Shown piece by piece: positions 48,805 to 55,737 of a stretch of DNA of 64,000 nt. Every line of letters begins with the position of its first letter. Position 1 is the first letter of the stretch. The notes under the pieces are model-generated. The model worked only from the letters and a program-made list of their open reading frames with translations. It was not told the origin of the DNA and did not search any database. This DNA comes from JBAXAB01 sp037142735 (GTDB taxonomy: Bacteria; Patescibacteriota; Minisyncoccia; Phycocordibacterales; CAIZLB01), in NCBI GenBank assembly GCA_037142735.1, contig JBAXAB010000001.1, forward strand, positions 62,001 to 126,000, read 5' to 3'. The translations under genes and the position numbers were made by a program.

Positions 48805-48957
48805 GGGTATTGGCTTGGTGGTGTGTTGTTTTCCGCAACCTTAGGTTACAGACAACTACTTACTTAAGAAACAAGAAGTTGTCTGTAACCTACCAATGAC
48901 CTGCTTTTAAAGATCTGTCTACTTTTTAATGATACCATATCTATATATATGTGTCAA
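48805..48957 (-). repeat. Promoter-leader repeat, copy 2 (inverted)
   Basis: Minus-strand TTGACA (48952-48957), 17-base spacer, TATCAT (48929-48934), then the same 16-bp stem as copy 1 (48877-48892 with 48842-48857) and the same C/A-rich stretch, with a 4-base insertion before ATG 48804. Compared with 32718-32865 I see only a few substitutions in the promoter spacer and just after the -10 box. Confidence 0.9.
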
Positions 48958-48962
48958 TAGTG

Positions 48963-49034
48963 TGACCCCACCGGGAGTCGAACCCGGATTACAGCCTTGA
49001 GAAGGCCGTGTCCTAACCATTAGACGATGGGGCC
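48963..49034 (-). tRNA. tRNA-Glu (CTC)
   Basis: 72 bases fold as a tRNA: acceptor GGCCCCA with TGGGGTC (one G-U), D arm, anticodon stem with loop TTCTCAA and anticodon CTC (48999-49001), and T arm CCGGG-TTCGACT-CCCGG. 3' CCA is not encoded. The promoter of the next island begins only 5 bases after the tRNA 3' end. Confidence 0.93.
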
Positions 49035-49077
49035 AATGTCTGTATAGTTTTACACATTTCGGCCTAAAAATAAAGGC

Positions 49078-50859
49078 TTAATGGGTACTGGTGGCATTTG
49101 TAGTACTCGCTGTCTCATTCACCACATCCCCCACTCCTCGATCTGGCGGAATCTGGTAATAATTAATTAAGTATTTTGTCAGATCAATAAATGGTTTAGC
49201 TAGAGTTTCAGAAGCATAATTCACTCCTCTTGGATTAACTATGTAAAGAAACACAATAAATTTTGGGTTGTATGCAGGAAAAAATCCAATGAACGAATGT
49301 AGGTATTGATCTTCGGAATATCCACTACTTCCCTTCACTGAAATCTGAGCGGTACCAGTTTTGGCTGCTACTGAATATCGGGGGTTCTTACTTTTACCAT
49401 TTAGAAGTGACGTATCCACGTTGTTGATAAGCATGCGAGTCACAGCAAGGGCAGTGTCTTCCTTCATGACTCTATTTCCCTTTGCAGGCTCGACATTTTT
49501 ATCAATACCAATTCTATAGTCTATTTTTTGAACCACGTGAGGAGTCACAAGATACCCTCCATTGGCAATAGCGGCCTCAGCACGAATAGTTTCAATTGGA
49601 CTGATGGCAATACCCTGTCCAAAGGCCGCAGTAACAAATTCAACGTCACGATTATGTTTCAATGTATCAATCAGACCTGAAGCTTCATTAGGTAAATCAA
49701 TTCCTGTTTTTTCTCCAAGTCCGAATGATTCAAAATACTTTCCAAAAATTATGTTACCCACCTGTTGCTCAATAAAAATGAAGCCGGTATTTAATGACTT
49801 CGCCATGGCATACATAAGAGTAATAATACCTCGTCCCTGTTTATCGAAATTGGAGATAGTCCGGTCGTCAATCTTAACAGAACCCTTATCATTATACGTC
49901 GTTGAAGCCGTAACCTTGCCTACGTCTACTCCAACCGACATGGTCAAAGGTTTAATAATCGAGCCCATTTCATATACACTTTCTACCAAGTCATTTTTGA
50001 ACACCCCTACGTCTTTCACGCCACTAAAATTATTTGGATCAAATGTTGGCACCTTTCCCATGGCGTACACCTGGCCATTCATTGGATTCATGATAATTCC
50101 ACCAGTCATTTGCGCACTGTATTGTTTCTGGATTCCTGCCAAAGTATCTTCTAAATATTTTTGTGTATCTGGTTCAATTGTTGTCACGATATCTCCTTCC
50201 ATTTTTGTTCCGTCTACTGCATTGTGAATATTTGAAAATATTTCTGCAAAAAAGTTTACATAAACATCGTCACTATTTCTCTTTAATGTATCTTCATAAT
50301 ATCTTTCCAAACCATAACGTCCAGCATATTCGTCACCCTTAAATCCCATAAATCCAAGAACATTTGAAGCCAACTCTCCGCCTGGATAGTATCGCCATTT
50401 TTCTTTGTAAATTGAGACGCCAGAAATTTTCAATGCATCGATTTTTGTACCCGTGTCTTCATCCAAATGCTTTGCAATTTCTTCGTATGAATCATTAACC
50501 TTATTCGCTCTCATCAGGAAGTCATTTTCATCCAAAGGAATGAGAGCTGATATTTTTTGAAATGCCAAATTGATTCCATCCGCACCGCTTTTTTGCAGAA
50601 GCTTTGGATTAATGGCGACATTAAATCCTGTCTTTAGTGTAGCTGCCGAAATCAACTCCCCATCCTTCGAGGTAAAGTAAATCGTTCCACGATTAAAGAT
50701 TGTACCAGACGGCCTTTGGTATTGTCGGTCTGCACGATCAGCAAAATCAGAATAGTGAATAATCTGAACCGAATACAGTTTGATGATCAACATCAAAACT
50801 ATCGCTAACATGAAATATGAAATGATTCGGACGCGCTTGGCGAGCATATTATTCTGCAT
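49078..50859 (-). CDS. ftsI: Division-type penicillin-binding protein (transpeptidase)
   Basis: 593 aa class B PBP. N-terminal membrane helix (about residues 9-30), dimerisation domain, then the transpeptidase domain with SxxK in YEMGSIIKPLTMS, SxN in MAKSLNTGFIF and KTGT in VAAKTGTAQISVKG. Cross-links septal peptidoglycan. Called FtsI because it follows rsmH and a FtsL-like gene in the mraZ cluster. Normal length. Confidence 0.94.
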   Translation of the reverse strand: MQNNMLAKRVRIISYFMLAIVLMLIIKLYSVQIIHYSDFADRADRQYQRPSGTIFNRGTIYFTSKDGELISAATLKTGFNVAINPKLLQKSGADGINLAFQKISALIPLDENDFLMRANKVNDSYEEIAKHLDEDTGTKIDALKISGVSIYKEKWRYYPGGELASNVLGFMGFKGDEYAGRYGLERYYEDTLKRNSDDVYVNFFAEIFSNIHNAVDGTKMEGDIVTTIEPDTQKYLEDTLAGIQKQYSAQMTGGIIMNPMNGQVYAMGKVPTFDPNNFSGVKDVGVFKNDLVESVYEMGSIIKPLTMSVGVDVGKVTASTTYNDKGSVKIDDRTISNFDKQGRGIITLMYAMAKSLNTGFIFIEQQVGNIIFGKYFESFGLGEKTGIDLPNEASGLIDTLKHNRDVEFVTAAFGQGIAISPIETIRAEAAIANGGYLVTPHVVQKIDYRIGIDKNVEPAKGNRVMKEDTALAVTRMLINNVDTSLLNGKSKNPRYSVAAKTGTAQISVKGSSGYSEDQYLHSFIGFFPAYNPKFIVFLYIVNPRGVNYASETLAKPFIDLTKYLINYYQIPPDRGVGDVVNETASTTNATSTH

Positions 50860-50910
50860 TATAGCGTTATCTCGAATTTAGAGCTATGGGAAAACCCTAA
50901 GGTATAAAAA

Positions 50911-51231
50911 TTACCTCATGGCCACAGTCTTGATAATCTCCTTTGTGACAAAAGAAACTCGCTGTGGTTCCGCAAAACCTAATTGTTTGGCACTTTCCAT
51001 AGTAATTGACCCCTTTGACTTGATATATTCAAATTCCTTTTCACCTAATTTAGAATTAAAAGCGACGATTTCGTCTTGCAATTTTTCACGTGCTGCCACA
51101 TTCCAAATTGTTCTGTTTACAAAATACATGTATGTAGCGCCGAGCACAATGATCAAGGCCAACATTGCCCAAAAGATACTTTTTGAGAGTTTTTCAATTT
51201 TTCTGATTGCTTTTATGGCGTGGGCTGTCAT
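50911..51231 (-). CDS. ftsL: FtsL-like cell division protein
   Basis: 106 aa. A basic N-terminus, one membrane helix (about residues 17-38) and a coiled C-terminal domain (VAAREKLQDEIVAFNSKLGEKEFEYIKSKG) with the late AKQLGFAEPQRVSFVTKE typical of FtsL/DivIC. Sequence conservation is low in this family; the position between rsmH and ftsI decides the call. Confidence 0.82.
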   Translation of the reverse strand: MTAHAIKAIRKIEKLSKSIFWAMLALIIVLGATYMYFVNRTIWNVAAREKLQDEIVAFNSKLGEKEFEYIKSKGSITMESAKQLGFAEPQRVSFVTKEIIKTVAMR

Positions 51232-51261
51232 TTGATTTTGCTTAAATAATTGTTAAAGTTT

Positions 51262-52239
51262 CTAAATTTTTTCTATGATTCTTAATTTGGCACTGCGTGA
51301 TCTGGGATTGTCTCTGGTTTCATTTTCATCTGGTACAATTGGCTTTTTAGTCATGATCCGAACGATACCCTCCTCTTCTTGTTTTTTAAAATATTGTTTT
51401 ACGATTCTGTCTTCCAAACTGTGATAAGAGATGACGGCGAGGCGTCCACCGACTTTTAGTAAACTGACGGCCTCTGGGAGCGACTCCTGTAAGGCTGTTA
51501 GCTCATCATTCACTGCTATCCTAAGTGCCTGGAAAGTCTTGGTGGCGGGGTGAATACGACCGAAGCGAAGCATTCCTGGGTAGGCGCTACGGATCAATTC
51601 TGCAAGCTCATGGGCGGTTTCGAAACCTTTACCAGTAAGCTGCATTTTGACTTCGCGTGCTTCAACAATGCGTCGTGCGATGCGTCCGGCAAACTTTTCT
51701 TCACCGTAACTCCTAATGATGGTTTCGATTTGTTCGATTGACCATAAGTTAACGATGTCACTTGCCGTAAAGTTATAATGGTCCCTTTGACCGAATGTCA
51801 TCTCGAGCGGATCATCATTTTTAAATGAGAATCCCCTTCCTGATTCGTCCAGTTCATATGAACTTAGACCAAGATCAAACAAGATCGCATCGACACTACT
51901 ACCGGCAGTCACTTTACCTAACGCTTCACGCACCACTGAACCAATGTGAGAAAAGTTTTTCTGGCAGTAATGAATTGCTGGTTGCTTTTTAAGCTTGTCC
52001 GTTCCGTACAATCCTTCTACCGCCAAACTTAAATTTTCCTTAGCACGTCTCAAAGCCTCAGGATCGAGATCGATACCAACAATAGTGACATCACCTCCTG
52101 TACGCTTTAGAACTTCTTCGCTGTGACCACCATCCCCGAGATTACAATCAACAAAGATTGCTCCCTCGTGAATAGCTAGTTCTTGTATCACTGTCTGTAA
52201 AAGTACTGGTTTGTGGCGCATTTGATTTAGCGAAATCAT
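51262..52239 (-). CDS. rsmH: 16S rRNA (cytosine1402-N4)-methyltransferase
   Basis: 325 aa. HKPVLLQTVIQELAIHEGAIFVDCNLGDGGHSEEVLKR holds the SAM loop; DAILFDLGLSSYELDESGRGFSF and HPATKTFQALRIAVNDEL are diagnostic. Modifies the P-site region of 16S rRNA. Second gene of the mraZ cluster. Confidence 0.96.
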   Translation of the reverse strand: MISLNQMRHKPVLLQTVIQELAIHEGAIFVDCNLGDGGHSEEVLKRTGGDVTIVGIDLDPEALRRAKENLSLAVEGLYGTDKLKKQPAIHYCQKNFSHIGSVVREALGKVTAGSSVDAILFDLGLSSYELDESGRGFSFKNDDPLEMTFGQRDHYNFTASDIVNLWSIEQIETIIRSYGEEKFAGRIARRIVEAREVKMQLTGKGFETAHELAELIRSAYPGMLRFGRIHPATKTFQALRIAVNDELTALQESLPEAVSLLKVGGRLAVISYHSLEDRIVKQYFKKQEEEGIVRIMTKKPIVPDENETRDNPRSRSAKLRIIEKI

Positions 52240-52267
52240 GTCGGATGACGTCCTTTAAAGTCCGACC

Positions 52268-52702
52268 TTAGATCACTCCGATCTCTCCCAATTTCTGAGC
52301 CAAGTGATCGGCCTGTTTCAAGACTTCAGACTTATAGGTCTTCCAACGTCCTTCGTCCCAGATTTCCACTCGACTGTGAACTCCTGCAAAAACTACTTTA
52401 TTTTCTACGCCAGCGTACTGACGTAAAAAATCAGGAATCAAGATTCGACCAGTTGCGTCGATATCTATTTCAACTGCACCGGCCAACATGATTCGATTAA
52501 ACCCTCTAGTATCAGCCTGACCAATTGACAATGCTCCTAGTTTTTCGGAAATTTTTGCCCATTCCTTTATTGGATACATGAAGAGACAGTTATCAAGACC
52601 ATGAGTCACAACAACTTTTTTTCCCATTTCCTTCCTGAATTTGGACGGCATGGAAATTCTTTTTTTCTCATCTTGTGTATGGGTATATTCGCCGATCAAC
52701 AT
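52268..52702 (-). CDS. mraZ: Transcriptional regulator MraZ
   Basis: 144 aa with the two SpoVT-AbrB-like halves: MLIGEYTHTQDEKKRISMPSKFRKEMGKKVVVTHGLDNCLFMYP and AVEIDIDATGRILIPDFLRQYAG. MraZ represses its own dcw operon by binding TGGG repeats, and such repeats are present just upstream (52764-52799). Confidence 0.95.
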   Translation of the reverse strand: MLIGEYTHTQDEKKRISMPSKFRKEMGKKVVVTHGLDNCLFMYPIKEWAKISEKLGALSIGQADTRGFNRIMLAGAVEIDIDATGRILIPDFLRQYAGVENKVVFAGVHSRVEIWDEGRWKTYKSEVLKQADHLAQKLGEIGVI

Positions 52703-52763
52703 ATGAAGTTTTTTATCGAGATTTTTAAAGCTTACTTAAGGCTTTTGTGGCTCTCGAATGATT

Positions 52764-52799
52764 TACCACTTCTTCCCACTTGATTACTATTTTATCCCA
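52764..52799 (-). promoter_or_regulatory. MraZ-box-like repeats
   Basis: On the minus strand TGGGA (52774-52778), five bases, TGGTA (52764-52768), with a further TGGGA at 52795-52799 (21 bases away). Known MraZ sites are TGGGN direct repeats separated by 5 bases. Confidence 0.55.
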
Positions 52800-52856
52800 C
52801 ATTGATACCCTAAGCAAACACAAAAACCCACGTTATGGTGGATAACTTTGAAAAAA

Positions 52857-52949
52857 TTGACGAATATTATTTAACATTGTAATATCCAACAAGTTTTAGT
52901 TCTCTGGCTGTATCTTTTAGGGCATATTTGTGCCTTGTAAGATGCAGCC
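52857..52949 (+). promoter_or_regulatory. Promoter and shared leader motif, copy C
   Basis: TTGACG (52857-52862), 17-base spacer, TAATAT (52880-52885). Leader stem GGCTGTATCTT (52906-52916) with AAGATGCAGCC (52939-52949), one G-U pair; inner GGCA/TGCC in the loop, which begins TTAGGGCATATT. Promoter and leader resemble copy B (42447 onwards) over most of their length. Confidence 0.78.
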
Positions 52950-52985
52950 AACAACAACCATTGCATCGCAAACGACACCACCTAT

Positions 52986-53363
52986 ATGAAAACACTCCTG
53001 TCCCTCATCCTCACCGCCATACTCGCTTGTGCAGGCAGCACCGCCTACGCCCAGGTGACGATCCTGCAAAACGCTGACCTGTCGAAGTACCTCGCCCGCT
53101 ACCAGCTGGTGAAGGAACTTATCAAGGACATGAACGACAAGGATGGCAAGTACGTCATCGTGGTCATGAAAAACCTCGACGACGACAAGGCCCCGCGCAT
53201 TGCCTTCGTCGAACAGAGCCCTGACGCCACGGCAGACAGGCTGAAAAAGGCCGCGTGGATCACTGTCGAGGCACACCCGACGGAACGGAACAAGATCGTG
53301 ATTGATTATTTCGATGTGAATGGACAGAAGTTCTTCTCGTCGAAGCTCAATCCGTTCAAATAG
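52986..53363 (+). CDS. Small secreted protein, single-gene island
   Basis: 125 aa. Signal peptide about residues 1-23 (MKTLLSLILTAILACAGSTA, cleavage after AYA). The mature part is mixed alpha/beta, with KYVIVVMKNLDDDKAPRIAFVE and KIVIDYFDVNGQKFFSS. Not recognised. G+C-rich, no Shine-Dalgarno, C/A-rich leader. Bounded by leader motif copy C and a double terminator. Confidence 0.72.
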   Translation: MKTLLSLILTAILACAGSTAYAQVTILQNADLSKYLARYQLVKELIKDMNDKDGKYVIVVMKNLDDDKAPRIAFVEQSPDATADRLKKAAWITVEAHPTERNKIVIDYFDVNGQKFFSSKLNPFK

Positions 53364-53393
53364 GTCTGGCAAACCTATCGAACAGTATCGCGA

Positions 53394-53443
53394 CCCCGTT
53401 CTCACAAGCAAAGCCCCGTTCTGCTTGTGAGAACGGGGCTTTG
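53394..53443 (+). terminator. Double, mutually exclusive terminator hairpins
   Basis: Hairpin 1: CCCCGTTCTCACAAGCA (53394-53410) with 53422-53438, 17 bp perfect, 11-base loop. Hairpin 2: CAAAGCCCCGTTCT (53409-53422) with 53430-53443, 14 bp, 7-base loop, followed by seven T. The direct repeat CCCCGTTC makes the two alternatives possible, as at 42945. Confidence 0.85.
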
Positions 53444-53459
53444 TTTTTTTACACTTTTT

Positions 53460-55094
53460 TTATATCACCTCTTCAAATCGTTTTATTAAAAAGTCCCTAT
53501 CAATCACGCTCAAAAACCAACCGGCTTTTGGACCGCTTGGCTTGCCTAACACTGATACATACATTGCCTCAAAAAATTCCTTTGGATTAATCTGAGTGGA
53601 TTCTTTTATTTCATGTAATTTTGTATGCATCTCTTGACCATCTATTGTTTTGACAGATTTTATATACTCCAAAACCAAACCAAGTGCCTTCTTCTGAATT
53701 TCACTTAAATTCTTTGCAGCTTCAGGTAATTTCTCTTGAATAGCAAATTGATAATTTTCTGGTGCATATGTATCAATCCAAACTTGAGCATAATGGAGAC
53801 GCTTTTTTAATTCTGCCTTATCAGCATCATTTAACGGCCGACCAACGAGGTGCTCTGCTTCTTTTTCAATATCTAAATGACGCATCTGTGATAAAAATGC
53901 AATCTGTGAAAATCGTGGTAAGGCTCTTTCTTTAATATCTACCCTTACATCTTTGGGATGAATCAACTTGAACATTCGACTATAATCGGTCGTGTCTCCT
54001 GCAAAAAATCCTGTTGCAAATTTGTCGTAAGTATCAAAAAGAATTGCTACCGTATCGCCCTCTGGATCAAACTCGATTACCCTTTGAGGTTCTTTTTGCA
54101 ACATCAACAAACGTACAATTTCTGCTGGCAAAAGATCCGCGATATCTTTCGAGAACGACCCACGACCTTTTGATGACGACATTTTCTTGCCTGCAATATT
54201 AAAAAATTCATAAGGAATATTGTACGGTGGTTCATGGTTAAAAATCTCACGTGAAATGGTTTCTGCTACATCTCGTGACCCTCCTTTTGTCGAATGATCC
54301 TTTCCACCGCCTTCAACATGCACTCCAATGATCTTAAATTTTGCGGCCCATTCCAATTTCCAAGGTAACTTGGCACGACCATCATATGGAGAAAGTGATC
54401 CCTTATGTCCACACCCATTTGTCCAATCCAAATCTCTACATATATAGTGAACGATTTCTGGATATTCTCCTTTCCCACCTGTGGTAAAGTCTTCGGCAAC
54501 AGTAGTGCTGACTTTTCCACACTTTTCACAAACAACATTTACCGGTAACCATTTTCCCTCTTTTACAGAACCAGAAACCCTCTTGTATATTTCACGAATT
54601 TTATCTGCATTTTTTAAAGTTAACTGGATAGCATGATTATAATCTCCTCTTTTATACAAATCTGAAGAGCGATAAATTTCAGGATTAAAGCCAATAGACT
54701 TTATAACCTGTGTAAATTCCTGGGCGTAATATTCTGCAAAATTTTTAGCCACTGGCAAATACTGACTGCTGGGATCATTATTAGTTTCAGGTGAAGGAGA
54801 AGGAACGTCACACAAAGGTCTTCCTAGATATTCTGTGAAAATTTTTTCATCCAAATACACAGGCAATCCATCCATTGGATCAAAATCGTTTATTTCAAAT
54901 AGATATGTATAGGGAATTTTTTCCTCTTCCAACACATCAGCAACAATTCCGTGAATTGAAACCCCGCGAAGCGATCCGACATGTACGCGGCCTGAAGCAG
55001 TTTTTTCATCACGAATAATCAGTGGTTTTTTAGACGCAATGACATCTTTGTATTTTTCTTTAATTTCAGCAGCTAATTTGTCGGGCCAATACAT
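53460..55094 (-). CDS. lysK: Lysyl-tRNA synthetase, class I
   Basis: 544 aa class I enzyme of the archaeal/spirochaete type. The HIGH-like motif is ASGRVHVGSLRGVSIHG (about residue 35) and the KMSKS-like motif is KKMSSSKGRGSFSKD (about residue 290). A four-cysteine zinc site CEKCGKVSTT...CRDLDWTNGCG lies between. No class II lysS is in the window. Convergent with the secreted-protein island. Confidence 0.94.
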   Translation of the reverse strand: MYWPDKLAAEIKEKYKDVIASKKPLIIRDEKTASGRVHVGSLRGVSIHGIVADVLEEEKIPYTYLFEINDFDPMDGLPVYLDEKIFTEYLGRPLCDVPSPSPETNNDPSSQYLPVAKNFAEYYAQEFTQVIKSIGFNPEIYRSSDLYKRGDYNHAIQLTLKNADKIREIYKRVSGSVKEGKWLPVNVVCEKCGKVSTTVAEDFTTGGKGEYPEIVHYICRDLDWTNGCGHKGSLSPYDGRAKLPWKLEWAAKFKIIGVHVEGGGKDHSTKGGSRDVAETISREIFNHEPPYNIPYEFFNIAGKKMSSSKGRGSFSKDIADLLPAEIVRLLMLQKEPQRVIEFDPEGDTVAILFDTYDKFATGFFAGDTTDYSRMFKLIHPKDVRVDIKERALPRFSQIAFLSQMRHLDIEKEAEHLVGRPLNDADKAELKKRLHYAQVWIDTYAPENYQFAIQEKLPEAAKNLSEIQKKALGLVLEYIKSVKTIDGQEMHTKLHEIKESTQINPKEFFEAMYVSVLGKPSGPKAGWFLSVIDRDFLIKRFEEVI

Positions 55095-55153
55095 ATAGAA
55101 AAAGCATTAATAATTAAACACAGTGTACTATAGCTAGAAATAATTCTCTACAC

Positions 55154-55618
55154 CTACTCAATCGATACGACAGTATACTTCGCAACACCTCCTGGAGTTT
55201 TAAAAGTGAATTCTTCACCTTTCTTCTTCCCCATTAGGGCGTGCCCAAGTGGAGATTTGAATGAAATTTTTCCAGATGCCATATCTGATTCTTCCGAACC
55301 TACAATGGTGTAAGTCTTTTCAACTTTATCAGTATTCTTTTTAACCTGGATACGTGAGCCTACTTCAACCACATTGCTGTGGTGAACTGTGACAATTTCT
55401 ACATGCGATAAAACACTCTCGAGAGTTGAGATTCTGTCTTCAAGTGCCGCTTGTGACTCACGAGCGTCTTGATATTCTGCATTTTCTGAAAGATCACCCA
55501 GAGACTTGGCATATTCCAATTCTTTGGCAACCTGCTTCCTCTTGACTGTCTTTAATTGTTCTAATTCTGCAGTCAATTCCTTGAAGCGTTCTTTTGAAAG
55601 ATATTCTTTTTGTGTCAT
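55154..55618 (-). CDS. greA: Transcription elongation factor GreA
   Basis: 155 aa from MTQKEYLSKERFKELTAELEQL; the frame is open 10 codons further but this start gives the normal family length. Coiled-coil NTD carries the acidic tip GDLSENAEYQDARE; the C-terminal FKBP-like part ends KSPLGHALMGKKKGEEFTFKTP. Rescues backtracked RNA polymerase. Confidence 0.95.
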   Translation of the reverse strand: MTQKEYLSKERFKELTAELEQLKTVKRKQVAKELEYAKSLGDLSENAEYQDARESQAALEDRISTLESVLSHVEIVTVHHSNVVEVGSRIQVKKNTDKVEKTYTIVGSEESDMASGKISFKSPLGHALMGKKKGEEFTFKTPGGVAKYTVVSIE

Positions 55619-55737
55619 GGTTATGGTAATTACCCCTCCACCATCCAATTTATTAAGTGCGGTGATTATAGTACTTTTAGGACAAAACGTAAAGACTGTA
55701 CTTTTACCATCTACTATTGTTAAATTAAGCCAAAAAA

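Noticed and set aside
32718..48957. Composite transposon bounded by the 150-bp inverted repeats
   Set aside because: The repeats are promoter-leaders joined to genes, no transposase lies between or near them, no flanking target duplication was seen, and the 16 kb between is mostly core genes.
41252..53443. Integron-type cassette array
   Set aside because: Hairpins are at both 5' and 3' ends, lack attC core sites, cassettes point both ways and are dispersed among core operons, and no integrase is visible. A loose analogy remains but not the identity.
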